This document shows positions 1 to 9,114 of a DNA stretch of 64,000 bases, one piece after another. This DNA is from Geodermatophilus nigrescens (GTDB lineage Bacteria > Actinomycetota > Actinomycetes > Mycobacteriales > Geodermatophilaceae). Location of the stretch: the NCBI RefSeq assembly GCF_900129495.1, contig NZ_FQVX01000001.1, positions 868,001-932,000 on the forward strand, written 5' to 3'. The notes beneath the pieces were generated by a model. It was not told the DNA's origin and searched no databases. It saw nothing but the letters and a program-made list of their open reading frames with translations. Position 1 is the stretch's first letter. Each line of letters begins with the position of its first letter. The position numbers were made by a program, and so were the translations under genes.

Positions 1-629
1 AGCAGCGTCAGCGCCGTCGCCGGATCGGTCTCCAGCGCCATCGCCGCGCGGCCGGCGGCGCGCAGCACGGCGGCGCGGCGGCGGGCCTCCGGGCCGTGCA
101 GCCAGTCCGGCCCGCGCTCGGCCGGCCAGTCCGACCACACCGCCGCCTCGGTGAGCGCGGCGGTGACCAGCTCGCCCACTGCAACCGCGGCGAACACGTC
201 CAGGGCGGGGACCGCGGCGTCTGCGGTGAAGTAGAGGTCCAGCGCACCGGCGCCGGCGAGGTCCTCCCGCAGCGGGAAGGCGACCACGGCGCGGAACGGC
301 GTCTGCGAGGCGAGCAGGTCGGCGAAGGGGGCCCACCGCCGCCGCAGGTCGGCCTGGACGGCGAACACCGGCTGCCGCGTGCGCTGCGCCTCCCAGCAGG
401 GGCCCGCGCCCACGGTGAACTGCAGCCGCTCGGCGCAGGCCGCGTCGGTGCTGCTCGACCCGAGCGGGATCCTCGCGCCCGCGGCGTCGACGACCGACAG
501 CCCGGCGGCGTCGACGCCGAGCGTGGCCGCGGCCGCGCGGGCCAGCCGGACGGGCAGCAGCTCGGTCCCGCCCGGCCCGCGGGCGGTCTGCTCGTGCAGC
601 GCCGCGGCGAACCGTGTGGCGATGGTCAC
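1..629 (-). CDS. GAF and ANTAR domain regulator (partial, cut by window edge)
   Basis: The reading frame starts at a GTG preceded by a GGGGGAGG ribosome site and runs off the left edge, leaving 209 residues. Residues about 15-160 look like a GAF sensor domain; the segment VGAGPCWEA near residues 73-81 is typical of actinobacterial GAF/ANTAR proteins. Residues after about 183 look like the beginning of an ANTAR RNA-binding helix bundle, cut by the window. ANTAR proteins usually act as transcription antiterminators responding to a GAF-bound signal. No operon partner is visible; the upstream gene on the same strand is 31 bp away. The family call is inferred from motifs only. Confidence 0.7.
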   Translation of the reverse strand, partial: MTIATRFAAALHEQTARGPGGTELLPVRLARAAAATLGVDAAGLSVVDAAGARIPLGSSSTDAACAERLQFTVGAGPCWEAQRTRQPVFAVQADLRRRWAPFADLLASQTPFRAVVAFPLREDLAGAGALDLYFTADAAVPALDVFAAVAVGELVTAALTEAAVWSDWPAERGPDWLHGPEARRRAAVLRAAGRAAMALETDPATALTL

Positions 630-660
630 AGCCCATCCTCCCCCGGACCCGCCGGTCTCG

Positions 661-1782
661 TCACCCGTCCTGGCCGGCGCGGTGGGTGTAGGCCGCGTCG
701 CGCACCGCCTCGTCGGACTCCAGGCCCGCGCCCAGCGCGCCGCCCACGGTGGCCAGCGAGCTCGTCAGCCAGGCCAGCTCCAGGTAGTCACCGAGGGAGG
801 CCCGGTGGCCCAGCCCGTCGGCGAACAGCCCCGGCGGCACCAGCAGCAGCGACCCGGCCAGCGCCAGCAGGAACAGCGCCGCGTAGAGGGTCAGCACGCC
901 GATGACGACGGTGGCCACGGTGGCCAGGTTGAACAGCGCCACCTGCTTGCGCACCCGCCGCGACCGCGCCCGCTCCCACAGCTCCGCGCCCACGACGAGC
1001 GTCGCGCAGATGGCCACCACCGAGCCGAGCCCCACGGTGAGGTGCCGGGCCAGGCCGAAGCGGTCGGCCAGCAGCCAGACGTCGGGGGTGATGAGCGCGA
1101 ACACCCCGGCGGCGACGGCCGCGGTCAGCGCCCGCGACAGCGAGATGGTCAGCCGCCACGGCCGGTTGGCCCGCACCATGCCGACCAGCAGCCGCAGGTT
1201 CCCGCTGAGCACCCGGGCGGTGAACCCGACGCCGTCCTGGCCGTCGGTGTCGGCGGCCAGCTCGCGCACCCGCCGGCGCAGCGCCTCGGGGTCGTCCCCG
1301 CCGTCGTCGCCGAGCAGCGCGGCCACCAGGCCCACCGACGTCTGCAGCGCCCGTCGCCGGCGGCCCACCGCGCCCAGCGCCGGCAGCGAGAGCACCGCGA
1401 CGCCGTGCACGGGGCTGGCGTGCGCGACGACGGTGCGCCGGTCGACGCTCAGCGGCAGGTCGGTGACGCAGACGGCGAGGTCCCACTCCTCGACCAGCAG
1501 CCGCCCGCGCGCCGCGGCCACGATCTCGGCGTCGTCGGCCGGCGGCTGCACCAGCCCGTCCTCGACCACGCGCACGTCCCAGGCGACGTCGGGGTGCCGC
1601 TCGCGCAGCGCGCCGGCGAGGTCGGCGGCGAGCTCGTCGGCCACCTCGAGCGCCGCGCCGGGCGCGGCGACGAGCCCGACGACGACGTCGGGACGGGCGG
1701 TCTCGGCCAGCGGGTCGCGCGGGCCCTCCGGGGCGGCCGCGGTCGGGGTCGGGTCGGGAGCCACGACGGGACAGGATCCCAT
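661..1782 (-). CDS. Hypothetical membrane protein, 373 aa
   Basis: I do not recognise this family. Residues 1-200 are soluble and alternate hydrophobic strands with acidic stretches (for example the VVVGLVAAPGAA segment), resembling an alpha/beta domain. The C-terminal half has about four hydrophobic segments, near residues 205-225, 237-260, 280-315 and 330-350. The N-terminus lacks a signal peptide and is Pro/Ala rich, so the true start may lie slightly downstream. It follows glgM on the same strand after 30 bp and could be co-transcribed. No catalytic motif was seen and no function is proposed. Confidence 0.75.
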   Translation of the reverse strand: MGSCPVVAPDPTPTAAAPEGPRDPLAETARPDVVVGLVAAPGAALEVADELAADLAGALRERHPDVAWDVRVVEDGLVQPPADDAEIVAAARGRLLVEEWDLAVCVTDLPLSVDRRTVVAHASPVHGVAVLSLPALGAVGRRRRALQTSVGLVAALLGDDGGDDPEALRRRVRELAADTDGQDGVGFTARVLSGNLRLLVGMVRANRPWRLTISLSRALTAAVAAGVFALITPDVWLLADRFGLARHLTVGLGSVVAICATLVVGAELWERARSRRVRKQVALFNLATVATVVIGVLTLYAALFLLALAGSLLLVPPGLFADGLGHRASLGDYLELAWLTSSLATVGGALGAGLESDEAVRDAAYTHRAGQDG

Positions 1783-1812
1783 CCCGGCACCCGCGCCCCG
1801 CGGGCAGGCGGG

Positions 1813-2985
1813 TCAGCCCCGGGCGGCGAGCACCTGCGAGTAGACCTGCACGGTCTGCTGGGCGATGGCCGGCCAGCCGAACTCCGAGAGCACCCGCTCG
1901 CGGCCGGCGGCGCCCATGGCCGCGGCGCGGGCCGGGTCGGCCAGCAGCTCGGCGATGCGCGCGGCGAGCCCCGCCTCGAAGGCAGCGACGTCGTCGGGGT
2001 CGTAGGGCACCAGCAGGCCAGTCACGCCGTCCGCGACGACCTCGGGGATGCCGCCGACCGCGCTGGCCACGACCGCGGTCCCGCACGCGGCCGCCTCGAG
2101 GTTGACGATGCCCAGCGGCTCGTAGACCGACGGCACGACGAACACCGTGGCGCCGGTGATCAGCGGCACGAGCTGCTCGCGGGGCACCATCGCCTCGATC
2201 CAGACCACGCCCGGCCGGCGCGCCTGCAGCTCGGCCACCGCGTCGGCGACCTGCTGCCGCTCCGCCGGGGTGTCGGGGGCGCCGGCGCAGAGCACCAGCC
2301 CCGCGTCGGGCGGTAGCTGCTCGGCCGCGCGCAACAGGTGGACGACGCCCTTCTGCCGGGTGATCCGCCCGACGAACAGCGCGTAGGGCCGGTCGGGGTC
2401 CACGCCGAGGGAGCGGACGACGTCGGGCGCGGGGGTGGGCCGGTAGGCCTCGGCGTCGACGCCGTTGCCGACGACGTGCACCCGCGCCGGGTCCAGGTCG
2501 GGATAGGCGTCGAGGACGTCGGCGCGCATGCCGTGGCTGACGGCGACGACGGCGTCCGCGGCCAGGTAGGCGGAGCGCTCCACCCACGACGACAGCCGGT
2601 AGCCGCCGCCGAGCTGGTCGGCCTTCCACGGGCGGCGCGGCTCGAGGGAGTGCGCGGTGACCACGTGCGGGACGCCGTGCACCAGCCCGGCGAGCAGGCC
2701 CGCGCCGTTGGCGTACCAGGTGTGGCTGTGCACGAGGTCGACGCCGGCGAGCCCCGCCGCGATCTCGACGTCGGTGCCCAGCGCCTGCAGCGCGCCGTTG
2801 GCCTGCGCCAGGCCCGGGGGCACCGGCCAGGCCACCGCGTCCGGCCGCGGGGCGCCGAAGCAGTGCACGTCGACGTCGGGCCCCGCGGGCAGCGCCCGCA
2901 GCGCCGCCACGAGGTGCTCGACGTGCACCCCGGCGCCGCCGTAGACGTCCGGGGGCCACTCCCTGGTCACGATGCCGATCCGCAC
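1813..2985 (-). CDS. glgM: GT4 glycosyltransferase, GlgM-type maltose-1-phosphate/glycogen synthase
   Basis: A 390-residue GT-B fold glycosyltransferase of the actinobacterial GlgM/GlgA type. In that family the enzyme transfers glucose from ADP-glucose to glucose-1-phosphate or to glucan. The N-terminal VYGGAGVHV loop and the C-terminal EPLGIVNLE motif (the retaining-GT E-x7-E signature) are visible. It is divergent from glgC, which makes ADP-glucose, as in Mycobacterium (Rv1212c/Rv1213). The GTG at 2985 is preferred over the in-frame GTG at 2994 because a TAGGGT -10 element sits 7 nt upstream, implying a leaderless start, and because family members begin with a short MR(I/V) segment. Confidence 0.9.
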   Translation of the reverse strand: MRIGIVTREWPPDVYGGAGVHVEHLVAALRALPAGPDVDVHCFGAPRPDAVAWPVPPGLAQANGALQALGTDVEIAAGLAGVDLVHSHTWYANGAGLLAGLVHGVPHVVTAHSLEPRRPWKADQLGGGYRLSSWVERSAYLAADAVVAVSHGMRADVLDAYPDLDPARVHVVGNGVDAEAYRPTPAPDVVRSLGVDPDRPYALFVGRITRQKGVVHLLRAAEQLPPDAGLVLCAGAPDTPAERQQVADAVAELQARRPGVVWIEAMVPREQLVPLITGATVFVVPSVYEPLGIVNLEAAACGTAVVASAVGGIPEVVADGVTGLLVPYDPDDVAAFEAGLAARIAELLADPARAAAMGAAGRERVLSEFGWPAIAQQTVQVYSQVLAARG

Positions 2986-3058
2986 GGCGGTCACCCTAGG
3001 GGGCGGGAAGCACCCGGGCGGGGCGACGGCGGTCCCGGCCAGCGACTAGGTTCCCCCC

Positions 3059-4279
3059 ATGCGTGGCGGTCCTCGGGTTCTCGGCATCGTGCTCGCCGGT
3101 GGCGAGGGCAAGCGGCTCGCGCCCCTGACCGCGGACCGGGCCAAGCCCGCCGTCCCGTTCGGCGGCAACTACCGCCTGATCGACTTCGTGCTCTCCAACC
3201 TGGTGAACGCCGAGATCCGGCAGATCGCCGTGCTCACCCAGTACAAGAGCCACAGCCTCGACCGGCACATCACCACGACGTGGCGGATGTCGAACCTGCT
3301 GGGCAACTTCATCACCCCGGTGCCGGCGCAGCAGCGGCTCGGCCCCCGCTGGTACACCGGCAGCGCCGACGCGATCTTCCAGAGCCTCAACCTGATCTAC
3401 GACGAGCGCCCCGAGATCGTCGTCGTCTTCGGCGCCGACCACGTCTACCGGATGGACCCGGGGCAGATGGTCGACCAGCACCTGCAGACCGGTGCCGGCG
3501 TCACCATCGCCGGGCTGCGCGTGCCGCGGCAGGAGGCCACCGGGTTCGGCGTCATCGACGCCGACGCCGACGGGAAGGTGCGCGGCTTCCTCGAGAAGCC
3601 CGCCGACCCGCCCGGCCTGCCGGACTCCCCGGAGGAGTCCTTCGCCTCGATGGGCAACTACGTCTTCACCACCGACGCGCTGCTCGAGGCCCTGCGCACC
3701 GACGCCGAGGACCCCGACTCGGTGCACGACATGGGCGGCTCGATCATGCCGATGATGGCCGCCACCGGGGACGCCTACGTCTACGACTTCTCGACCAACA
3801 TCGTCCCGGGCAGCACCGAGCGCGACCACGGCTACTGGCGCGACGTCGGGACCATCGACGCCTACTTCGACGCGCACATGGACCTGGTGTCGGTCACGCC
3901 GGTGTTCAACCTCTACAACGACCGCTGGCCGATCTACACGCTCCCGCCGCAGCTGCCGCCGGCGAAGTTCGTGCTCGGCGGGCGGGCCGAGGAGTCGATG
4001 GTCAGCGCCGGCGCGATCATCGGCGGCGGCTCCGTGCACAACTCGGTGGTCTCCCCGGGCGTGCGCGTCGACCGCGGCGCCCGGGTCGAGGACAGCGTGC
4101 TCATGGACGGCGTGGTGGTCGGCGAGGGCGCCTACGTCCGGCGCGCGATCCTCGACAAGAACGTCGTCGTCCCGCCGTGGGCGCGCATCGGCGTGGACAC
4201 CGGCGCCGACCGCGAGCACTACCACGTCAGCGCCGGCGGCGTGACCGTCCTCGGGAAGGGTGCTCGCGCGGTCCTGTGA
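3059..4279 (+). CDS. glgC: Glucose-1-phosphate adenylyltransferase
   Basis: Makes ADP-glucose from ATP and glucose-1-phosphate for glycogen and maltose-1-phosphate synthesis in the cytosol. The 406-residue protein has the N-terminal [11 protein letters not shown] nucleotide-binding loop, the ADHVYRMD metal/sugar site, FLEKP, the RDVGTID motif, and a C-terminal left-handed beta-helix region with hexapeptide-like repeats. Length is normal for the family. The ATG lies 6 nt after a TAGGTT -10 hexamer, suggesting leaderless transcription. It is divergent from glgM, and its stop overlaps the next gene's GTG (GTGA). Confidence 0.96.
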   Translation: MRGGPRVLGIVLAGGEGKRLAPLTADRAKPAVPFGGNYRLIDFVLSNLVNAEIRQIAVLTQYKSHSLDRHITTTWRMSNLLGNFITPVPAQQRLGPRWYTGSADAIFQSLNLIYDERPEIVVVFGADHVYRMDPGQMVDQHLQTGAGVTIAGLRVPRQEATGFGVIDADADGKVRGFLEKPADPPGLPDSPEESFASMGNYVFTTDALLEALRTDAEDPDSVHDMGGSIMPMMAATGDAYVYDFSTNIVPGSTERDHGYWRDVGTIDAYFDAHMDLVSVTPVFNLYNDRWPIYTLPPQLPPAKFVLGGRAEESMVSAGAIIGGGSVHNSVVSPGVRVDRGARVEDSVLMDGVVVGEGAYVRRAILDKNVVVPPWARIGVDTGADREHYHVSAGGVTVLGKGARAVL

Positions 4280-4800
4280 GCGACGCCCGGGCGCTGATCG
4301 TCACGCTGCTCCTCGAGGAGCAGGCGCAGGCCCGCTTCGACCGGCTGCGCGCCGAGCACTTCCCGCGCGAGCGCAACCACCTGGCCGCGCACGTGACGCT
4401 GTTCCACGCGCTGCCGGGGGAGGAGCGGCCCGCCGTCGAGGCGGCGCTGGACCGGGCCGCCGACCGGCCGCCGTTCGACGTCGCCGTCACCGGGCTGCAG
4501 CTGCTCGGCCGCGGGGTGGCCTACCGGCTGGCCTCGGCGGAGCTGGCCGCGCTGCACGCGGGCCTGGCCGCGGAGCTCGGCCCGTGGCTGACCCCGCAGG
4601 ACCGGCAGCGGCTCTCGCCGCACGTGACCGTGCAGAACAAGGTGGAGCCGGCGGTGGCGCGCGGGCTGCGCGACCGGCTGGCCGCCTCCTTCGTCCCGTA
4701 CGACGTGCCCGCCCGCGGCCTCGGGCTGTGGCGCTACCTCGGCGGCCCGTGGGAGCCGCTGGGGGAGCACCCCTTCGCCGCCCAGGCCCTCGTCGGCTAG
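4276..4800 (+). CDS. 2'-5' RNA ligase family protein
   Basis: A 174-residue protein of the 2H phosphoesterase superfamily. Two H-x-T motifs (HVT at residues 39-41 and 116-118) give the paired catalytic histidines of 2'-5' RNA ligase or cyclic phosphodiesterase enzymes. The GTG start overlaps the glgC stop as GTGA, so translation is probably coupled to glgC. The physiological substrate is unknown; related proteins open 2',3'-cyclic phosphates or join 2'-5' bonds. It ends in TAG and overlaps the 3' end of the convergent methyltransferase gene by 4 bp. Confidence 0.82.
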   Translation: MSDARALIVTLLLEEQAQARFDRLRAEHFPRERNHLAAHVTLFHALPGEERPAVEAALDRAADRPPFDVAVTGLQLLGRGVAYRLASAELAALHAGLAAELGPWLTPQDRQRLSPHVTVQNKVEPAVARGLRDRLAASFVPYDVPARGLGLWRYLGGPWEPLGEHPFAAQALVG

Positions 4801-5456
4801 GCCCGGCGGGCCGCCACGAGCAGGCCGGCGCCGACGGGCAGCACGGCCGAGGTCAGCGCCTCGTCCTCGCGCACGGTGCGGGCGAGCTCCCGCCAGGCGA
4901 CGGTCTGCGGGTCGCGGGCGGCGCGGTCGCCGATCCGGTCGCCCGCCAGCAGGCCGTGGCAGGCGAGCGTCCCGCCGGGACGCACCAGCCCGACGACGGC
5001 GGCGAGGTGCCCGGCGTAGTCGGCGGGCGGGCCGGCGCAGACGACGAGGTCGTACGCGCCGGGCGACAGCCGCGGCAGCACCTCCGCCGGCGTCCCGAAG
5101 ATCATCCGGGTGCGCCCGGGCGGCACGCCTGCGTCGGCCAGCGCCCGCCGGGCGGCGCGCAGCTGCTCCGGGTCGGTGTCGAGCACGGTGAGGACGCCGT
5201 CGGAGCGCATGCCGCGCAGCAGCCACAGGCCGGCGACGCCGCCGCCGCTGCCGATCGAGACGACCGCGCGGGCACTGCTGCCCGCGGCGAGGACGGCGAG
5301 CGTGGCGCCGACGGCCGGCTCCACCGGCGGCGGGCCGCCGAGCGCGGTGACGCGGGCCCGGGCGGCGGTGAGGGCGGGGTCCTCGGTGGCGTACCGGTCG
5401 GCCCACGCGGCGCCACCGGTGCCGCCCTGCGAGGGCGGTCCCGAGGCGATCGTCAC
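4797..5456 (-). CDS. SAM-dependent O-methyltransferase-like protein
   Basis: A 219-residue class I methyltransferase. The glycine-rich SAM loop (SIGSGGGVAGL, about residues 67-77) is followed by an acidic VLDTDPEQL strand end that would bind the ribose. The fold resembles the O-methyltransferase family 3 gene that lies divergent from sigE in mycobacteria (Rv1220c), and the position here is the same. The GTG at 5456 was chosen because no start further upstream gives a plausible N-terminus. The substrate is unknown. Confidence 0.82.
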   Translation of the reverse strand: MTIASGPPSQGGTGGAAWADRYATEDPALTAARARVTALGGPPPVEPAVGATLAVLAAGSSARAVVSIGSGGGVAGLWLLRGMRSDGVLTVLDTDPEQLRAARRALADAGVPPGRTRMIFGTPAEVLPRLSPGAYDLVVCAGPPADYAGHLAAVVGLVRPGGTLACHGLLAGDRIGDRAARDPQTVAWRELARTVREDEALTSAVLPVGAGLLVAARRA

Positions 5457-5530
5457 CGGGCGAGGGTAGAGGCCCGGCCGCGACCGGCCCGGGACCCGAC
5501 CCTGTGAGGAACCTGTCAGAGTGCGGCGCC

Positions 5531-5558
5531 GGGAACACCGGGGGAGCGCCCGCCCGTT
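5531..5558 (+). promoter_or_regulatory. ECF-type promoter of sigE (GGAAC-N19-GTT)
   Basis: GGGAAC at 5531-5536 and GTT at 5556-5558 are separated by 19 nt. This is the GGAAC-N18/19-GTT layout described for SigE/ECF-dependent promoters in actinobacteria. It would start transcription near 5565-5568, at the upstream in-frame GTG of sigE, so it may be autoregulatory and give a leaderless message. The motif match is seen directly; the use by SigE itself is inference. Confidence 0.6.
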
Positions 5559-5621
5559 GACCCGGACGTGACACCCCAGCGTGCCGCCGTCCCTCCCCTT
5601 TCTCCGGGGGAGGTCGGCAGC

Positions 5622-6248
5622 GTGCGCGTCCGCGATACTGGGAGCGTGTCCGAGGCCAGCGTCCCCCCTCCCGCCGACCCGCAGCCGGCCGCGTCCGGCG
5701 CCGGTGAGGTGTGGGTCGCCCCGACGTGGGAGCAGGTCGTGCGCGACCACTCCGCCCGCGTCTACCGCCTGGCATACCGCCTCTCGGGCAACGCGCAGGA
5801 CGCCGAGGACCTGACCCAGGAGACCTTCGTCCGGGTGTTCCGCTCGCTGGCGGACTTCTCGCCGGGCACCTTCGAGGGCTGGCTGCACCGCATCACCACG
5901 AACCTGTTCCTCGACATGGTCCGCCGCCGGCAGCGCATCCGCTTCGACGCGCTGCCCGAGGACACCGAGCGGCTGCCGGGCACCGCGCCCAGCCCCGAGC
6001 AGGTCTACGCCGACACCCACCTCGACCCGCAGGTCCAGGCGGCACTCGACGCGCTGTCGCCGGAGTTCCGCGTGGCCGTCGTCCTCTGCGACATCGAGGG
6101 CCTCACCTACGAGGAGATCGCGGCGACGCTGGGCATCAAGCTCGGCACCGTCCGCAGCCGCATCCACCGCGGCCGCGTGCAGCTGCGCCAGGCGCTCGCC
6201 CACCTGGCCCCGCGCGGGGTCGCGACGGCACCGGGAGCCGGCGCATGA
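5622..6248 (+). CDS. sigE: ECF RNA polymerase sigma factor SigE
   Basis: An ECF sigma factor of the SigE branch. Region 2 contains [15 protein letters not shown] and region 4 ends in a helix-turn-helix around [17 protein letters not shown]. It directs envelope-stress transcription and is followed at once (ATGA overlap) by its zinc anti-sigma gene. Three in-frame GTG starts exist: 5568 (next to the predicted transcription start), 5622 (GGGGGAGG 8 nt upstream, chosen) and 5646. Alternative isoforms, as known for mycobacterial SigE, are therefore possible. Gene order sigE-rseA-htrA-tatB matches Mycobacterium. Confidence 0.93.
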   Translation: MRVRDTGSVSEASVPPPADPQPAASGAGEVWVAPTWEQVVRDHSARVYRLAYRLSGNAQDAEDLTQETFVRVFRSLADFSPGTFEGWLHRITTNLFLDMVRRRQRIRFDALPEDTERLPGTAPSPEQVYADTHLDPQVQAALDALSPEFRVAVVLCDIEGLTYEEIAATLGIKLGTVRSRIHRGRVQLRQALAHLAPRGVATAPGAGA

Positions 6249-6835
6249 GCATGAGCCTGCCCGAGAGCCACCTGGCGCAGGAGGCGATCGCCGCGCTGGT
6301 CGACGGCGAGCTGGCCAGCGGGCCGGCCGCCCGCGCCGCGCGGCACCTGGCCGGCTGCCTCGAGTGCCGGATGCTCGTGCAGGCCCAGCGCGAGGCCAAG
6401 GAGGCCCTGCACGCCGCCTCCGACGTCGCCGTGCCCGGTGACCTGCTCTCCCGGCTGTGCGCCATCCCGTTCACCGCCGAGGTCCCCGGCGCCGGTGGGC
6501 TCGGCGCCCTGAGCGCGGGCCCCGGCCAGCTCACCGTCTCCGGCTCCTCCGGCCGGTTCACCGTCTCCCTCGACGACCCGCCGATGCGCCCGGCGCCGCC
6601 GCACCAGGCGCGCTGGCTGCGCCGCGGGGTCGCCGGCACGCTGGCCGGCCTCGGCATCGGTGTCGCGGTGCTCACCGTCAACCTGCCCGACGGCGGCCCG
6701 GTGCAGTCCGACCCGCCCGCGTCGGTGGCCGGCGGCTCGCAGCCGGAGGAGCGCACCGAGGTCGTGCCCCCGGTCGTGCGCACCCTCACCCGCTCCACGG
6801 CCGGAGAGGCGACGGCGCCCGCCGCCACGCCCTGA
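6245..6835 (+). CDS. rseA: Zinc-binding anti-sigma factor (RseA-like)
   Basis: A 196-residue anti-sigma factor for the adjacent SigE. The N-terminal zinc anti-sigma signature is visible as H9, H34, C38 and C41 (H-x24-H-x3-C-x2-C), the site that in this family senses thiol oxidation or holds the sigma factor. A single hydrophobic segment near residues 122-143 suggests a membrane anchor, with a Pro/Ser/Thr-rich tail outside. The start overlaps the sigE stop as ATGA, so sigma and anti-sigma are translationally coupled. The next gene, htrA, begins 42 bp downstream. Confidence 0.88.
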   Translation: MSMSLPESHLAQEAIAALVDGELASGPAARAARHLAGCLECRMLVQAQREAKEALHAASDVAVPGDLLSRLCAIPFTAEVPGAGGLGALSAGPGQLTVSGSSGRFTVSLDDPPMRPAPPHQARWLRRGVAGTLAGLGIGVAVLTVNLPDGGPVQSDPPASVAGGSQPEERTEVVPPVVRTLTRSTAGEATAPAATP

Positions 6836-6877
6836 CCCTCCGAGCCGCACCCCAGGTCCGGAGAGGACGCTGTACCC

Positions 6878-8512
6878 GTGACGCCCCCCGACGCCCGGCA
6901 GCCCGGGTCCAGCGACGGCGACCGCACCGTCGAGGCCGTCCTCCCGCCGCCACCCGCCGCACCCCGCGCCGGTGCCTCTGACCCGGCCGACGCGACCCCG
7001 GCCGACGGCGCGGCCTTCGCCCGCCCGGCCGGCGCGCAGGGCTCCTTCGACCCGCCGGAGCGCCACCGTCCGGCGGTGACCCCGCCCCCGCCGGCCAGCC
7101 CGGCGCAGCAGGCCGCCTTCGGCCGCCCGGCCGCCGTCGCCGGCAGCTTCGCCGGCGACCGGCCCAGCCCGCCGCCGCGGCCGGTGCCCCCGCCCCCGCC
7201 GGAGGCCGTGCTGCGCGCCTTCCGCGCCCCCTCCGGGCAGGGCGGGCTGCAGGAGCCGCCCGGCGGCCGCCCCGGCCGCCGCCGCACCTCGGCCGGGCCG
7301 TGGTGGAAGTCTGACGCCCGCAGCGACCCCTGGCGCGACCCGCACGCCCCGGCCGGCCTGACCGGTCCGGCGGTGTTCGAGGAAGAGTCCGAGCAGGAGG
7401 GCCCGGTCGTCGTCGACCGGAAGGGCCGGAAGAAGCTGCGGCTGCGCGACCTGACGGTGCGGGTGGCCGCGCTGCTCGTGCTCGCCGTCCTGCTGGCCGG
7501 CGCGATCGGCGGCGGCGTGGGCTACCTGCTCACCCGCGAGGCCGCCGAGACGCCGCTGCTCGCGCCCGGCACCACGCTCACCCCCACCGACGAGGGCATC
7601 ACCCGCGAGCCCGGCTCGGTGTCCGACATCGCCGCCGACGTGACGCCCGCCGTCGTGTCCATCGAGGTGCGCATCGGCGAGGCCGGCGCCACCGGCTCCG
7701 GCGTGGTCATCGACGGCGAGAACGGCTACATCGTCACCAACAACCACGTCATCTCCGGCGCCGACGGCGTGGAGGGCGCGGAGATCCGCGCGGTGTTCAG
7801 CGACGGCAGCGGCTCCGCGGCGCGCATCGTCGGCCGCGACCCGGCCAGCGACATCGCCGTCGTCAAGGTGGAGCGGCCGGGGCTGGTCACCGCCTCCCTG
7901 GGCAGCTCCGACGCGGTCGTCGTCGGCGACCCGGTGGTGGCCATCGGCTCCCCGCTCGGGCTGGCCGGCACGGTCACCAGCGGCATCGTGTCCGCCCTCG
8001 ACCGGCCCGTGCGGCTGGCGGGGGAGGGCAGCGACACCAACGCAGTGATCAGCGCCGTGCAGACCGACGCCCCGATCAACCCCGGCAACTCCGGCGGTGC
8101 GCTCGTCGACGCCACCGGCGCGGTGATCGGCATCAACACCGCCATCGCCTCGCTCGGCGGCGGGAGCGTCGGCCTCGGCTTCGCCATCCCGATCGACACC
8201 GCCAGCGACATCGCCGAGCAGCTCATCTCCACCGGCGCGGCCGTGCACGCCGCGCTCGGGGTGAACACCCGGTCGGTCACCGACGGCACCCGCGACGGCG
8301 CGCTGGTCCTCAACGTCGAGCCCGGCAGCGCCGCGGCCGACGCCGGGATCCGCGAGCAGGACGTCATCATCGCCGTCGACGACCAGGCCGTCGGCAGCTC
8401 CGAGGAGCTCGTCGTCGCCATCGACTCGCACGAGCCCGGCGACACGGTGACCGTCGAGGTCGTCCGCGACGACTCCTCGACCACGGTGCAGGCGACGCTC
8501 GACCAGGCCTGA
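6878..8512 (+). CDS. htrA: HtrA/DegP-type membrane-anchored serine protease with PDZ domain
   Basis: A 544-residue envelope quality-control protease. It has a long Pro-rich cytosolic N-terminus (residues 1-190), one membrane segment (about 194-216), a trypsin-like domain with catalytic H290 (TNNHVIS), D325 (SDIAVV) and S405 (GNSGGA), and a C-terminal PDZ domain (about 445-540). It lies in the sigE operon as in Mycobacterium, where HtrA also influences anti-sigma turnover. The GTG start gives the N-terminus MTPPDARQ. All three catalytic residues are present, so it should be active. Confidence 0.95.
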   Translation: MTPPDARQPGSSDGDRTVEAVLPPPPAAPRAGASDPADATPADGAAFARPAGAQGSFDPPERHRPAVTPPPPASPAQQAAFGRPAAVAGSFAGDRPSPPPRPVPPPPPEAVLRAFRAPSGQGGLQEPPGGRPGRRRTSAGPWWKSDARSDPWRDPHAPAGLTGPAVFEEESEQEGPVVVDRKGRKKLRLRDLTVRVAALLVLAVLLAGAIGGGVGYLLTREAAETPLLAPGTTLTPTDEGITREPGSVSDIAADVTPAVVSIEVRIGEAGATGSGVVIDGENGYIVTNNHVISGADGVEGAEIRAVFSDGSGSAARIVGRDPASDIAVVKVERPGLVTASLGSSDAVVVGDPVVAIGSPLGLAGTVTSGIVSALDRPVRLAGEGSDTNAVISAVQTDAPINPGNSGGALVDATGAVIGINTAIASLGGGSVGLGFAIPIDTASDIAEQLISTGAAVHAALGVNTRSVTDGTRDGALVLNVEPGSAAADAGIREQDVIIAVDDQAVGSSEELVVAIDSHEPGDTVTVEVVRDDSSTTVQATLDQA

Positions 8513-8566
8513 GGCCGCGGCTGGCTACCCTGGGACCGGTACACCGCAGGAGCGACGGGAGCGACG

Positions 8567-8944
8567 GTGTTCGACTCGATCGGCTGGGGCGAGATCGTCG
8601 TCCTGGCGCTCGCGGCGCTCTTCATCTTCGGTCCCGAGCGGCTGCCCACCCTCGCCCGGGACGCCGCGGCCGGCCTGAAGAAGGCCCGCACCGCGCTGAC
8701 CGGGGTGCGGGCGCAGGTCGACGAGTCCCTCGGTGAGGACCTCGCCGGCCTGCGCGACCTCGACCTGCGCAAGTACCACCCGAAGACGTTCATCCGGGCG
8801 CAGCTGTTCGAGGACGACGACCACGCGGCCCCGCCGGTGCGCCGGGGGAGTGCCGGGGCGGCGGGTGCGACGGCGGCGAGCCTGGTGAAGCCGGCCGTCG
8901 TCGACCGCACCGTCCCGCCGCCCTTCGACGTCGACGCGACGTAG
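8567..8944 (+). CDS. tatB: Sec-independent translocase protein TatB
   Basis: A 125-residue TatB: a short N-terminal membrane helix (GWGEIVVLALAALFIFGPERLP) with the FGPERLP hinge, then an amphipathic helix and a charged tail. TatB receives twin-arginine substrates together with TatC. The gene follows htrA as in Mycobacterium. A TACCCT -10-like hexamer near 8526 and a GGAG-rich leader suggest that it also has its own promoter. It ends in TAG, one of several genes here that use UAG as an ordinary stop. The glycine-lined hinge distinguishes it from soluble coiled-coil proteins. Confidence 0.92.
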   Translation: MFDSIGWGEIVVLALAALFIFGPERLPTLARDAAAGLKKARTALTGVRAQVDESLGEDLAGLRDLDLRKYHPKTFIRAQLFEDDDHAAPPVRRGSAGAAGATAASLVKPAVVDRTVPPPFDVDAT

Positions 8945-8968
8945 TCGTCGTCGGCCTACCGGCCGACA

Positions 8969-9105
8969 CCGCGGCCAGGTGCCGTCCCCGACCTGCGCGG
9001 AGCCCTGCCACGAGGTCCCGACCGGGAGCCTCCGGCCCCGCGGTCGCGCCCCCGTCCCCGCAGGGCGCCTCGCGTGGGCGCCGCGGCCACGTGCCGTCCC
9101 CGACC
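8969..9105. repeat. Intergenic element bounded by 25-bp direct repeats
   Basis: Positions 8969-8993 and 9081-9105 are the same 25-mer (core GGTGCCGTCCCCGACC) with one difference. The right-hand copy ends about 10 bp before the point where nitroreductase homology begins in the adjacent remnant. This looks like a lineage-specific intergenic repeat or the scar of a repeat-mediated deletion. No transposase, long terminal inverted repeat or target duplication was seen. Confidence 0.55.
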
Positions 9106-9114
9106 GGGCAGGGC

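Noticed and set aside
8979-9114. N-terminal extension of the nitroreductase remnant as genuine coding sequence
   Set aside because: The 45 residues are Pro/Arg-rich and derive from the repeat, with no homology to the family and no CPWC.
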